A stretch of 58,937 nucleotides of DNA from Ruminococcus sp. (lineage in GTDB: Bacteria; Bacillota; Clostridia; Oscillospirales; Ruminococcaceae), in the NCBI GenBank assembly GCA_017478965.1, contig JAFVCV010000009.1, positions 1-58,937 on the forward strand, given 5' to 3'. Positions 16,325 through 26,743 of the stretch are shown here, one piece after another (position 1 is the stretch's first letter; every line of letters begins with the position of its first letter). The notes under the pieces were generated by a model, which was not told where the DNA came from, ran no database searches, and saw nothing but the letters and a program-made list of their open reading frames with translations. Made by a program: the position numbers and the translations under genes.

Positions 16325-18271
16325 ATGACAGATAAAGAGCTTGACGCCAGGATGACTAAAGAGATAGATTCTATCCGTGCCGGTGACTCTGTCAAAGGCC
16401 GTATCCTAAACGACCTGGAGGGAGATATCATGAAATATACGGAGCGAAATGACAGCGTTATAATGGAGATAGCGGAGAACAGCAAGAAAACAGAACAGAA
16501 AAAAGGAGCAATCAGGATAAGCCACGCCGGCAGATCAACGGCAGCTGCGGCGGCCCTGGTCATAGCTGTGGGCGGGGCCTGCCTCATGAGCCGGACCGCC
16601 AGGCCCGATACCGAAGACCGCAGCGGCCCCCAGAGCGCAGCAACTGCCCCGGCTATAACGGGAAGTACCGCAGGCAGCGAGGACCTTTCATATATCCGGT
16701 TCCAGCCCGATGGCAGGACTGTCTTCGATAAATTCGGAGAAAATTCCTTCGTCTGGAGACTTGAAGACGGAAGGTTCCTTATCCAGCAGTGGGGAAACTA
16801 CTACGGCGGACAGGACAGCTCAGAGGGACTATACGACTACATCGTCTATGACCCCTACGGAGAAAAAGAACTGACTGAGATAGCCGCCTGCTCGGACCGC
16901 TGGCGCATCAGGGTCTATGACAGCGGTTTCAGTCTGGAAAAAGCCTATATGGGCGATGAGTTCCATCAATACAGAACGGAATGTACATTCTACGACCTTT
17001 ACCACAACGGATCGAGGGACTTCGACCTGACCGTAGCGGACCCGGAAAGCGAGTCCATAGTTTCGCCGCCGGTATTTTTTAACGGCGGAGAGAAAATGTT
17101 TATCCTTTCCGACTTTGACTTATACCTTGACAACGGCGAATTCAAAGGCTCCGTCGAGAACTTCCATTCCGAAGAAACAGGGCACCTTGGCATCACTGAA
17201 AATGAGAATTACGCCTTTTTCACCAGAGTGACCGACTATGAGGACAGAGCGGTGGGCATCATAGAGATAAGACCCGTTTCCGACGGTCTTGACGGCAGTC
17301 TCCCCGGGCTTAAAGAGGACGAAGACCAGCAGTTCATCACCCTGCCGGCCCCGGCTCAGGAAATGCGCTTTCACAGCTACGGTGACACTATCTATGGCGT
17401 TGACCCTGTGAATGAACAGGTCTGCGTGTTCGACCCCACCGATCCCGGAGAACCGTTCACAGACCATTACAGCACCTTTCCCCTGCCGGACTTTGTAAAG
17501 GAAAAGGGCATGAGCTTTGCCGGCAGCCTTATGGAGAAGAACTTCCTGGTCATCTCCTACGAGTGCGGCAGCGAGAACCACACCCTTATCTATGACGCCG
17601 AAAAAGGGGAGCTTTTAGAAGACTATATCACACCCTCTCCGCTGAGGATAGAGGAGGGTCAGAGCAATATCGTCCTTGACCCCGACACCGGCGACACAGC
17701 GATCAGAACTACGGACCCTCAGACCTTCGCATATTCCGTTTACTGTCTCAACTTCCTTGGCCAGGATTACAATAACTTCGGCCTGCCCATGGAAGACCCT
17801 GCCGCCGCAGAGGGAACTGAGGAGAATGAAGTGAACGCTGTCACGACAGCGCCTGCCCCTTACGATGACCCGGAGGAGGAAGGCAGCCTTGCCTATACTA
17901 CCGTCACCACCCGCCTGCCCTCTGAGGACGAAGTGATCCTCACCGTAGGGGATTCAGTATATACCCTCGACCACGCCGACCCTGAGCAGGCAGAGCTGGA
18001 AAAGGAGCTGCGGACCTGGTATAAGGACAAGAGAATGCTTGACGACCTGCCCCTTAACTATGACCTCTACGGCCTGTCCGGGAGCCAGCCCGCCGCCAGA
18101 GACTATGTGCGCATGGCCGAGTTCTTTGACGCCGACGGGAACTACGTCTGCATAGGCCAGACCGAAGAGGACAGCCTGCGCACCGACCGGCTCATCGTTG
18201 ACATAAACGGCTTTATCTACGAAGTCGGCCCCACCTGTCCCCTTCCCTCCGTCTGGGACAGCCTTCACTGA
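16325..18271 (+). CDS. Large single-pass membrane protein, probable anti-sigma factor
   Basis: This 648-residue protein has a charged cytoplasmic N-terminus (about 1-72) and one transmembrane segment (about 75-93, TAAAAALVIAVGGACLMS). A long extracytoplasmic part follows, whose repeated strand pattern could form a propeller (for example FGENSFVWRLEDGRFLIQQW). The tight pairing with an ECF sigma gene suggests that its N-terminus sequesters the sigma factor and the exterior senses a signal. No ZAS zinc motif is seen. The extracytoplasmic domain is unrecognised. Function is inferred from gene pairing and topology. Confidence 0.65.
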   Translation: MTDKELDARMTKEIDSIRAGDSVKGRILNDLEGDIMKYTERNDSVIMEIAENSKKTEQKKGAIRISHAGRSTAAAAALVIAVGGACLMSRTARPDTEDRSGPQSAATAPAITGSTAGSEDLSYIRFQPDGRTVFDKFGENSFVWRLEDGRFLIQQWGNYYGGQDSSEGLYDYIVYDPYGEKELTEIAACSDRWRIRVYDSGFSLEKAYMGDEFHQYRTECTFYDLYHNGSRDFDLTVADPESESIVSPPVFFNGGEKMFILSDFDLYLDNGEFKGSVENFHSEETGHLGITENENYAFFTRVTDYEDRAVGIIEIRPVSDGLDGSLPGLKEDEDQQFITLPAPAQEMRFHSYGDTIYGVDPVNEQVCVFDPTDPGEPFTDHYSTFPLPDFVKEKGMSFAGSLMEKNFLVISYECGSENHTLIYDAEKGELLEDYITPSPLRIEEGQSNIVLDPDTGDTAIRTTDPQTFAYSVYCLNFLGQDYNNFGLPMEDPAAAEGTEENEVNAVTTAPAPYDDPEEEGSLAYTTVTTRLPSEDEVILTVGDSVYTLDHADPEQAELEKELRTWYKDKRMLDDLPLNYDLYGLSGSQPAARDYVRMAEFFDADGNYVCIGQTEEDSLRTDRLIVDINGFIYEVGPTCPLPSVWDSLH

Positions 18272-18322
18272 CAAATATCAAAAAAGCTCTTTCCCGATAG
18301 ACAAATACCCATACAGAAGTTT

Positions 18323-18358
18323 TGCCCCGAAGCCTTTCAAAGTGCTTCGGGGCATTTG
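18323..18358 (+). terminator. Terminator of the sigma/anti-sigma operon
   Basis: TGCCCCGAAGC pairs perfectly with GCTTCGGGGCA around a 10-base loop. The T tract after it (ATTTGTATT) is weak. Confidence 0.7.
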
Positions 18359-18397
18359 TATTCTATACAGCTGCTGAGATAAATCAGAATTTTAAAT

Positions 18398-18859
18398 TCA
18401 ATATGGATACTTTCCTTCAGTGTACTTATAGTCAGTATTAAAAAACTTACTGAAAATGACATTGTTTTTTTCAGCAGGATCACTAATTGGCACTTCGTAG
18501 CCAATGTCACAATTAAAGGTGTAATCATCATTTATTGTCAAGCAATATGTTTTCCATATTTTTTCAGCACCAAATCGTTTTAAGTATGCCTTATAAAGTG
18601 CGTATGTCAAATAAAAGAGGTCATTATCAACTACACTTCTTGATATGGGATAACTTTCATAACGCTTCCAAAAGCTTGCAATTGTAACAGCCTCTCCTGT
18701 TTTCTTTTCCGAATTTGCGAACCAAAAAGTAATCTTCTTGTTTACACACTCGGCATAAAAGCATATCTTACTCCATTCAACAGGCATCATATTTATAAGA
18801 AATTGACAAAGCTCAATCTGCGCATTTTCGATGTCATCCATATTTGTTATTTGTTCCAT
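18398..18859 (-). CDS. YezG/DUF600-family immunity (antitoxin) protein, orphan
   Basis: The product is 153 residues. The N-terminal pattern (LCQFLINMMPVEWSKICFYA) and the middle (FWFANSEKKTGE), ending with FNCDIGYEVP, fit the YezG/DUF600 family. In Bacillus these proteins neutralise LXG-type nuclease toxins exported by the ESX/type VII system. No LXG toxin or ESX gene is in the window, so it is an orphan immunity gene. The region is much richer in A+T than its neighbours, which suggests recent acquisition. It has its own strong promoter, and AAAGGA precedes the ATG. Confidence 0.7.
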   Translation of the reverse strand: MEQITNMDDIENAQIELCQFLINMMPVEWSKICFYAECVNKKITFWFANSEKKTGEAVTIASFWKRYESYPISRSVVDNDLFYLTYALYKAYLKRFGAEKIWKTYCLTINDDYTFNCDIGYEVPISDPAEKNNVIFSKFFNTDYKYTEGKYPY

Positions 18860-18906
18860 ATAATACTTCCTTTCTGATGTGATAAATTCAGATTATGTTG
18901 GTAAAA

Positions 18907-18935
18907 ATTATATCACAACATCGCTATACTGTCAA
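18907..18935 (-). promoter_or_regulatory. SigA-type promoter of the YezG-like gene
   Basis: On the minus strand TTGACA (18930-18935) and TATAAT (18907-18912) are separated by exactly 17 bases, both consensus. This lies about 50 bases upstream of the immunity gene. Confidence 0.85.
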
Positions 18936-18942
18936 TAGAAAA

Positions 18943-18982
18943 GCCATAGTATTTCTGACAGATATATCATAAATACTATGGC
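18943..18982 (-). terminator. Terminator of groESL
   Basis: A perfect 12-bp inverted repeat (GCCATAGTATTT / AAATACTATGGC) with a 16-base loop is followed on the minus strand by TTTTCTATT. It lies 78 bases after the groEL stop and just upstream of the YezG promoter. Confidence 0.7.
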
Positions 18983-19059
18983 ATAGCCTTATATATCAGC
19001 GCCACACTATGGGGAAAGAGCTTTTCTTATACCCGGATGACCGAGCTTTTCAGCTTTTA

Positions 19060-20703
<1,644 letters not shown>

Positions 20704-20720
20704 TTACCTCCTACTGTCCT

Positions 20721-21074
<354 letters not shown>

Positions 21075-21101
21075 TTAGCACTCTTCCCTTTTGAGTGCTA
21101 A
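21075..21101 (-). promoter_or_regulatory. CIRCE operator (HrcA binding site)
   Basis: TTAGCACTC, nine bases, then GAGTGCTAA is an exact match to the CIRCE consensus, placed immediately downstream of the groES -10 box. It predicts heat-shock control by HrcA, whose gene is not in this window. Confidence 0.97.
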
Positions 21102-21105
21102 GTAT

Positions 21106-21133
21106 ATTGTACCACCTTTTTCTGAAATTGCAA
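21106..21133 (-). promoter_or_regulatory. groESL promoter
   Basis: On the minus strand TTGCAA (21128-21133) and TACAAT (21106-21111) are separated by 16 bases. The start of transcription falls in or next to CIRCE. Confidence 0.85.
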
Positions 21134-21659
21134 GATGTAATCATGATTTTTGTAGATTTACACAAAAAATCCTGTCAGAACTTATCAAGTTTCAAACAAG
21201 ATGTGACTATCAAAATATGAAATAGTATGTTATAATTATAAAGGATATATAGTGTCATATTATGTTATAACAATTAAGCAAATGTCCTTTTTCGTGTTTT
21301 CGCTTTTTTGTGAATACCCGGCAGCAGTCCATCGGCAGGGGCTGCGGAGTGTCTGAAAAGGGTACTTTTTGTGAAACCGTTAGTTATGCGGACCGTAATT
21401 ATTAAATTGTTAATAAAAAGAATAATTGTTAACGGTAAGTTAATCTTATGTTCACACATTGAGTTTGTGAATTTGTTATAATATGTTTGGTAATTTATAT
21501 TTTTGATTATGTTTGTTAAAAAAGCGGTTTGTGCAGTTTTGCACTGTTTTTCAACAGAGTCCGCTTTAGGTCTATTAAGCTTATTAAGGATCTGTCCCGT
21601 CCGGATATGGGAAAGGAAGCAGCATCACGGGGCGGGCTATGAAAGGAAGTTGAGTAGTA
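21134..21659. other. Gene-free divergent control region between groES and the response regulator
   Basis: No convincing gene is seen. It contains two extended -10 elements on the plus strand: TGTTATAAT at 21228-21236, of unknown use, and TGTTATAAT at 21474-21482, suitable for the response regulator. A leader hairpin follows, with AAAGCGG (21521-21527) pairing with CCGCTTT (21561-21567) around an inner stem GTGCA/TGCAC. The region is AT-rich. An RBS (AAAGGAAG) precedes the ATG at 21660. Confidence 0.5.
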
Positions 21660-22361
21660 ATGTCATTAGGAAGAGTTTTAGTTGTAGATGATGATAAGAA
21701 TATCTGCGAGCTGCTCAGGCTCTATCTTGAAAAGGACGGCTATGGGGTCATACTAGCCCATGACGGCGAGGAGGCAGTTGTGAAGTTCAATGCCCTGAAG
21801 CCTGATATAATCCTGCTGGATATAATGCTGCCGGGGATCGACGGCTGGCAGGTATGCCGTGAGATAAGGAAGAAATCCAACGTGCCGATAATCATGATAA
21901 CCGCCAAGGTGGAGACCTTTGATAAGGTCCTTGGTCTTGAGCTCGGGGCCGACGACTACATAGTGAAGCCCTTTGACACCAAGGAGGTCATCGCCAGGAT
22001 AAAGGCTGTCTACAGAAGAGTAGGCCAGTCCTCAGCGGAGAGCGAGATAAAGGAAGTCAAGTATGACAAGCTGTCTGTCAACATGACAAGATATGAGCTG
22101 AGAGTCAACGGCGTCGTTCTTGACACCCCGCCGAAGGAGCTGGAGCTTTTGTTCCACTTAGCCTCCAACCCCAACAGAGTGTATACCAGGGATCAGCTCC
22201 TTGACGAGGTATGGGGTTTTGAATACTATGGCGATTCAAGGACCATCGACGTCCACGTAAAGCGTCTGAGGGAAAAGCTGGAGGGCGTTTCCGACAAGTG
22301 GGCGCTGAAGACCGTATGGGGCGTCGGCTATAAATTTGAAGTCGCTGAAAATAATGAATAA
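21660..22361 (+). CDS. OmpR/PhoB-family response regulator
   Basis: This 233-residue protein has a receiver domain at 1-120 with acidic pocket D10-D11-D12, phospho-acceptor Asp54 (IILLDIMLPG) and Lys in IVKPFD near 103. A winged-helix DNA-binding domain lies at about 135-230 (PPKELELLFHLASNPNRVYT; RTIDVHVKRLREKL). It pairs with the kinase that overlaps its end. Downstream htrA suggests an envelope-stress role; this is inference. Confidence 0.95.
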   Translation: MSLGRVLVVDDDKNICELLRLYLEKDGYGVILAHDGEEAVVKFNALKPDIILLDIMLPGIDGWQVCREIRKKSNVPIIMITAKVETFDKVLGLELGADDYIVKPFDTKEVIARIKAVYRRVGQSSAESEIKEVKYDKLSVNMTRYELRVNGVVLDTPPKELELLFHLASNPNRVYTRDQLLDEVWGFEYYGDSRTIDVHVKRLREKLEGVSDKWALKTVWGVGYKFEVAENNE

Positions 22362-23778
22362 CAGCAAAAGTATTTTTTCAAGATACTTTGCGATCTGCTC
22401 AGCAGTAATACTGATAAGCTTTTGTTGCTTAGGCACAGTATTACTGCTGGTTTCGTCAAGGTACTTTTTAGATGAGAAGAAGAGCCTTATGCTGAAAAAC
22501 GCCAGGACGCTGGCGACCTATACTAAAGACGACATGATGCAGCACCCCGATGAATGGCTCCATGACGTCAAGGGCGAACTGAAGATATACGGCATCAGCA
22601 GCAACGCAGACTATGTCCTTTGCAGCGACGACGGCTATGTCATCGCCTCCACCGGGTCGGATATAAACTATATCGACAGCTCACAGCTCAGCGCTTTTTC
22701 TCAGCAGGGCAACTATGTTTACGGCACCCTTGGGGGCGTCATGAGCGAGATGTCGCATATCATGGGCGTCAGGTTCTCAGCGAACGGACCTGATTATGTG
22801 ATGCTGTCCTATTCCACCAAATCCGCTCAGGACAATTATACGAAGAATATCATGCAGATATTCATAGCCTCTGCGGTCATGGTAATGATAATAGTGCTGT
22901 TTTTAGTCTATTTCGCCGTGCTGAAACTGACCTCGCCTATCAAGGAAGTGGCCGAGATCTCCAAGAAGATAGGTAAGGGCGACTTCTCCGTCACTTTGCC
23001 GGACTACAGCACCAAAGAGTTCCGGCAGCTGAGCAACGCCTTTAACGAGATGGCTGCAAACCTCAAAAGCTATGACACCATGAGAAACAGCTTTCTTGCA
23101 AACGTTTCCCACGAGCTGAGGACCCCCATGACCTCCATCGGCGGCTTTGTGGACGGCCTGCTGGACGGGACCATACCCAAGTCGCAGGAGAAAAAATATC
23201 TGAGGATAATCTCCTCTGAGGTGGCAAGGCTCACCAGACTGGTCAAAAGTATGCTCAACCTAGCCAAGATAGAGGCCGGCGAGCTGGAACCTAACAAGAC
23301 CTCTTTCTCGGTGGTGGAGCCTATCGTGGACACCCTGGTGACCTTTGAGCCAAGGATCGAGGAAAAGGAGATCGAGATAAGGGGCCTTGATATCGACAGG
23401 ACCGAGATGTATGCAGACCTTGACCTTATCCATCAGGTCATGTATAACCTGATAGAGAACGCCATTAAATTTGTCGATAAGGGCGGGTATATAGAATTCA
23501 GATTTGCCAAGGATAACGCAGGCACCTCCGTTTCTATCAGAAACAGCGGCGAAGGCCTGGCTGAGGAGGAACTGCCCCTGGTGTTCGACAGATTTTATAA
23601 GGTCGATAAGTCCAGAGGCATCCACGCACAAGGCCTGGGCCTGGGGCTGAATATAGTAAGGTCCATAATCGAGATACACGGCGGCCAGATAATGGTCAAG
23701 AGCGTCAAGGACGTGTTCACAGAGTTCACCTTCACCGTGCCTGACCCTCAGGAGGACAGCGAGCCTGATGAGGAATGA
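22354..23778 (+). CDS. Membrane sensor histidine kinase
   Basis: The product is 474 residues, overlapping the regulator by 8 bases. The first transmembrane segment is at about 10-33 and an extracellular sensor region at about 34-165. The second membrane segment is near 170-190 (IFIASAVMVMIIVLFLVYFA). HAMP is at about 190-240, the H-box NVSHELRTPMT has phosphorylated His253, and the ATPase domain ends with DRFYKVDKSRG and GLGLGLNIVRSIIEIHGG. It phosphorylates the adjacent response regulator. The signal is unknown. Confidence 0.95.
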   Translation: MNNSKSIFSRYFAICSAVILISFCCLGTVLLLVSSRYFLDEKKSLMLKNARTLATYTKDDMMQHPDEWLHDVKGELKIYGISSNADYVLCSDDGYVIASTGSDINYIDSSQLSAFSQQGNYVYGTLGGVMSEMSHIMGVRFSANGPDYVMLSYSTKSAQDNYTKNIMQIFIASAVMVMIIVLFLVYFAVLKLTSPIKEVAEISKKIGKGDFSVTLPDYSTKEFRQLSNAFNEMAANLKSYDTMRNSFLANVSHELRTPMTSIGGFVDGLLDGTIPKSQEKKYLRIISSEVARLTRLVKSMLNLAKIEAGELEPNKTSFSVVEPIVDTLVTFEPRIEEKEIEIRGLDIDRTEMYADLDLIHQVMYNLIENAIKFVDKGGYIEFRFAKDNAGTSVSIRNSGEGLAEEELPLVFDRFYKVDKSRGIHAQGLGLGLNIVRSIIEIHGGQIMVKSVKDVFTEFTFTVPDPQEDSEPDEE

Positions 23779-23819
23779 GCCGGGTCAGGTGAGAAAAAAA
23801 CTGTAAAGGTCGGGATATT

Positions 23820-24779
23820 ATGATAACAGAGACTGAAGATACAGCAGTAACGGAAAAGACAGAAAGCTCAGCCGGGGAACAGGAAAACACCGCCGGGAAA
23901 GGGCTTTATTCCATGCCCGAGGGGGCAGTGGAGGAAAGCGAGGTCGTAGGCAGCGATTTCTGGGAGGGCATCACCCTGCCAAAGGTCGAAAAGCCAAAGA
24001 AGGAAAAGAGGGGCAAGTCAGTGCTCATCACTGTCATAAGCTCCCTGCTGTGCCTTTGCATGGGCGCCGCTATCACCGTAGTGGCCGTCCGGGGCAAGGG
24101 GACCCTTTCCAACCTGATAACCGGGAATAAGCATATGACCTTTTCCCTGCCGCTGGAGCATAAGCCCGACATCGACCCCAAGTATAAGGAAGAGGACGGC
24201 AGGTTCACCTCCGAAGGGATAGCGGCGTACTGTGTACCTTCGGTGGTGTCTATAGATATCTACAGAGAATCCGTCACAGGGGGACCTAAGGGTGTAGGCA
24301 GCGGCATAATCATCAGCTCCGACGGCTACATAGTGTCAAACGCTCACGTCATCGACCCGGACGCCCTGGCCCTCAAGGCCATACTCAGCGACGGACGGGA
24401 ATACTCGGTGGAGATAATCGGCAGGGACGAGGTGTCGGACATAGCAGTGGTGAAGATACCCGTGACCGGGCTCCAGCCCGCAGTTTTCGGAGACTCCTCC
24501 GAGCTTAAACTGGGCGAAGAGGTCATGGCTATCGGCAACCCGGCGGGTTATAGGAACTCTGTGTCAAAGGGCGTGATATCCGGTTTCAACCGCAGCGTGA
24601 TGGTGGAAAGGATAAACCAGCGCATCGAGGTAATGCAGGTAGACTGCCCCATAAACCCAGGCAATTCCGGCGGCGCACTGTTCAATATGTGGGGACAGGT
24701 GGTAGGGATAACCTCATCAAAGCTCTCCACCTATGGCTATGACAGCGTTGGTTTCGCCATACCCTCAAACAACGCCTAG
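23820..24779 (+). CDS. HtrA/DegP-type serine protease, protease part (ends at in-frame TAG)
   Basis: The product is 319 residues: a cytoplasmic N-terminus, one membrane anchor at about 65-90 (SVLITVISSLLCLCMGAAIT) and an extracellular trypsin-like domain. The catalytic triad is complete: His176 (SNAHVID), Asp207 (SDIAVVKI) and Ser283 (NPGNSGGALF). Translation stops at TAG (24777-24779) right after VGFAIPSNNA, where the family continues into the PDZ domain. The same frame stays open afterwards and encodes that PDZ domain. So this is either a split gene, a nonsense mutation or a sequence error. It sits in the two-component operon with AAAGGT before the ATG. Confidence 0.88.
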   Translation: MITETEDTAVTEKTESSAGEQENTAGKGLYSMPEGAVEESEVVGSDFWEGITLPKVEKPKKEKRGKSVLITVISSLLCLCMGAAITVVAVRGKGTLSNLITGNKHMTFSLPLEHKPDIDPKYKEEDGRFTSEGIAAYCVPSVVSIDIYRESVTGGPKGVGSGIIISSDGYIVSNAHVIDPDALALKAILSDGREYSVEIIGRDEVSDIAVVKIPVTGLQPAVFGDSSELKLGEEVMAIGNPAGYRNSVSKGVISGFNRSVMVERINQRIEVMQVDCPINPGNSGGALFNMWGQVVGITSSKLSTYGYDSVGFAIPSNNA

Positions 24780-25172
24780 AAGATAATCGAGGACCTGATG
24801 GAGCACGGCAGAGTACTGGGAAGGGCCAGGATAGGCATAACCTACTACCAGATACCCACCGCCGCCGCAGATGTCTCCGATATCAAGCCCGGTCTGCTGG
24901 TAGTCACCATAGACGAGAGCTGTGATGTGGCCAATACCGAACTTAGGGTGGGAGACATAATCACCTCCATCGACGGCTTTGATATCTTCAAGACCGACAA
25001 CGCATCTGCCCTCCTGGCAGGCAGGTCCCCCGGTGACGTGCTCAACTGCCACGTTTACCGCCCGGCCGATGACCCCAGCAAGGAAGGCACAGAGTTTGAT
25101 ATTACTTTCGAGCTGATGGAGGACACCGGCACCCTTGTCACCACTGATGTTGAGGTCGTAGGGATATTCTGA
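24780..25172 (+). pseudogene. Detached PDZ domain of the HtrA-type protease
   Basis: This is the in-frame continuation beyond the TAG (130 codons). It reads KIIEDLMEHGRV, the linker that normally follows the protease core, then a PDZ domain (GLLVVTIDESCDVANTELRV, GDIITSIDGFDIF). An internal ATG at 24798 could start a separate 124-residue protein but has no ribosome binding site. If TAG is read through, the whole would be about 450 residues, the usual HtrA length. Confidence 0.75.
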
Positions 25173-25192
25173 ATAATTTGATAATGGACAGC

Positions 25193-25248
25193 AGCGGTGC
25201 CGCCTGCGGGATCTTACGATCCTGCGCAAACGGCACCGCTTTGTTTCT
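25193..25248. terminator. Bidirectional terminator between htrA region and dtd
   Basis: AGCGGTGCCG (25193-25202) pairs with CGGCACCGCT (25231-25240), with an inner GGATC/GATCC stem and a following TTTG TTTCTT tract. The two flanking genes converge here. Confidence 0.8.
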
Positions 25249-25706
25249 TATTTTTTTATCTCGCCGTTCTCAGTCTCGATGATGACCGTGAAGGGTCCGT
25301 CGTTTTCCAGGCTCACCTTCATGTCGGCTCCGAAAACGCCCTTTTCGACCCGGCCCTCTATGCGCTCCTCACAGCAGCGGCAGAAATATTCGTAAAGCTC
25401 ATTTGCACGCTCAGGCGCCCCGGCATTTATGAACGATGGCCGATTGCTGCGGCAGTCCGCATAAAGAGTGAACTGGCTTATCACAAGCAGGCTCCCGCCC
25501 ACGGTGTCGATGTTCAGATTTGTTTTTCCCTGCTCATCAGCAAATATCCTTAGCTTTGCCACCTTCTCTGCCAGCTTTTCGCAGTCCCTCTCAGCGTCCT
25601 CCCTGCCAACGCCCAGCAGGATAAGAAAGCCCAGCCCTATCTGCCCGACGGTCTGTCCCCCGACGTCCACCGCCGCACGGCTGACCCTCTGTATAACTGC
25701 CCTCAT
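25248..25706 (-). CDS. dtd: D-aminoacyl-tRNA deacylase
   Basis: This 152-residue enzyme removes D-amino acids mischarged on tRNA. Both active-site signatures are present: SQFTLYAD (about 78-85) and NDGPFTVI (about 137-144, the Gly-Pro motif). The N-terminus [20 protein letters not shown] is canonical. The gene lies directly downstream of the aldose epimerase gene (2 bases apart), so the two form an operon. Confidence 0.96.
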   Translation of the reverse strand: MRAVIQRVSRAAVDVGGQTVGQIGLGFLILLGVGREDAERDCEKLAEKVAKLRIFADEQGKTNLNIDTVGGSLLVISQFTLYADCRSNRPSFINAGAPERANELYEYFCRCCEERIEGRVEKGVFGADMKVSLENDGPFTVIIETENGEIKK

Positions 25707-25707
25707 C

Positions 25708-26556
25708 TTACTTTACCTCGATGTCATAAGAGTAAGTGTAGCTCTCCCCCGCACCTAATGCTATGGCATGAGGCTTTTTCTCCAGGTCAGGATAAGCATC
25801 GTCTGCATAGACCGGCACTGACGTCCACGGCTCCAGACACACGAACTGCGCCCTGTCGTCCCCGGTGGAGGACCAGACTGCGATGCACTCCGACTGAGGG
25901 TATCTCACCGTTACCTGCCTGCCGGAGACCCTGCTTTTCAGGCTCACTGCCTTTGAATTGGGCGAGTCGATGATTATGGCGTCGTTGTCAAAAAGCCCTC
26001 TGCTGACATTCAGAACACTGCCGCAGTCCGCTAAAACGTTCCCCGCCTGGTCAACGATATGCTCGTCCTTCTCATATTCGATACAATAGTCCTCAAAGCT
26101 CTCCCCCTCTTCTATGGGGCATCTGAACGCCGGGTGTCCCCCCAGGTAGAAATACATGGTCTCTGTGCCGGTATTGTTTACGATGTTCTCCACCCTGACC
26201 CCGTTCTCCATGGCAGTGTAGCGAACAGTGAACAAAAACTCATAGGGGTACTGCTCCAGCGTCTCCTCATTGCTTTTGAGCGTGAACTCCACGCTGTCCA
26301 CGGTCTGTCCGGCGAAGGCAAACTCCATGTCCCTGGCAAATCCGTGGTTAGCCTTCATTTTGTAGTCCTTGCCCCCCGCCCTGTATGCTCTGCCCTCCGG
26401 CGAGCACACAAAGGGGAACAGGACCGGCGCATACCTCTTCCATACCTCTCCGCTTTGCCAGAGGTATTCTCTTCCCTCAAACTTCACCGAATGGAGTTCC
26501 GCTCCGAAGGTATCGGCACTTATCTCGGTCCTGCCTTTTTTCACACTATAGATCAT
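25708..26556 (-). CDS. Aldose 1-epimerase family protein
   Basis: This 282-residue galactose-mutarotase-like protein has a beta-supersandwich pattern. His in [12 protein letters not shown] and in [15 protein letters not shown] are the expected catalytic/binding positions, and [13 protein letters not shown] is typical of the LacX/YeaD-like subgroup. It likely interconverts anomers of a sugar or binds a sugar phosphate in the cytoplasm; the substrate is not defined. It has its own promoter and is divergent from a CPBP protease. Confidence 0.88.
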   Translation of the reverse strand: MIYSVKKGRTEISADTFGAELHSVKFEGREYLWQSGEVWKRYAPVLFPFVCSPEGRAYRAGGKDYKMKANHGFARDMEFAFAGQTVDSVEFTLKSNEETLEQYPYEFLFTVRYTAMENGVRVENIVNNTGTETMYFYLGGHPAFRCPIEEGESFEDYCIEYEKDEHIVDQAGNVLADCGSVLNVSRGLFDNDAIIIDSPNSKAVSLKSRVSGRQVTVRYPQSECIAVWSSTGDDRAQFVCLEPWTSVPVYADDAYPDLEKKPHAIALGAGESYTYSYDIEVK

Positions 26557-26591
26557 ATTTATCCCTCCCGAAAATATTTGCTATACTACAG

Positions 26592-26621
26592 ATTATACCA
26601 CAACCCCTCCCGTCCCGTCAA
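26592..26621 (-). promoter_or_regulatory. Promoter of the aldose epimerase-dtd operon
   Basis: On the minus strand TTGACG (26616-26621) and TATAAT (26592-26597) are separated by 18 bases. Confidence 0.75.
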
Positions 26622-26625
26622 GGGT

Positions 26626-26654
26626 TTGACTAGTCACCCACAATATGTTATAAT
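26626..26654 (+). promoter_or_regulatory. Promoter of the CPBP protease gene
   Basis: TTGACT (26626-26631) and TATAAT (26649-26654) are separated by 17 bases. It is back-to-back with the epimerase promoter. Confidence 0.8.
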
Positions 26655-26668
26655 GTCCTGAGGGACCG

Positions 26669-26706
26669 GCCCGGCCGAGCCGCCGCCCCCCGCCGGGCAA
26701 ATTTTT
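26669..26706 (+). terminator. Terminator-like hairpin in the leader of the CPBP gene
   Basis: GCCCGGC (26669-26675) pairs perfectly with GCCGGGC (26692-26698) and is followed by AAATTTTTATT, about 8 bases after the expected transcription start. It resembles an attenuator rather than an end-of-gene terminator. Confidence 0.5.
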
Positions 26707-26743
26707 ATTCAGCCCGGGAACTCAGATGATAGGAGCACAGCAT

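Noticed and set aside
24777-24779. Reassignment of TAG to an amino acid as explanation of the split HtrA
   Set aside because: Other genes here end in TAG with proper family C-termini, so the code looks standard.
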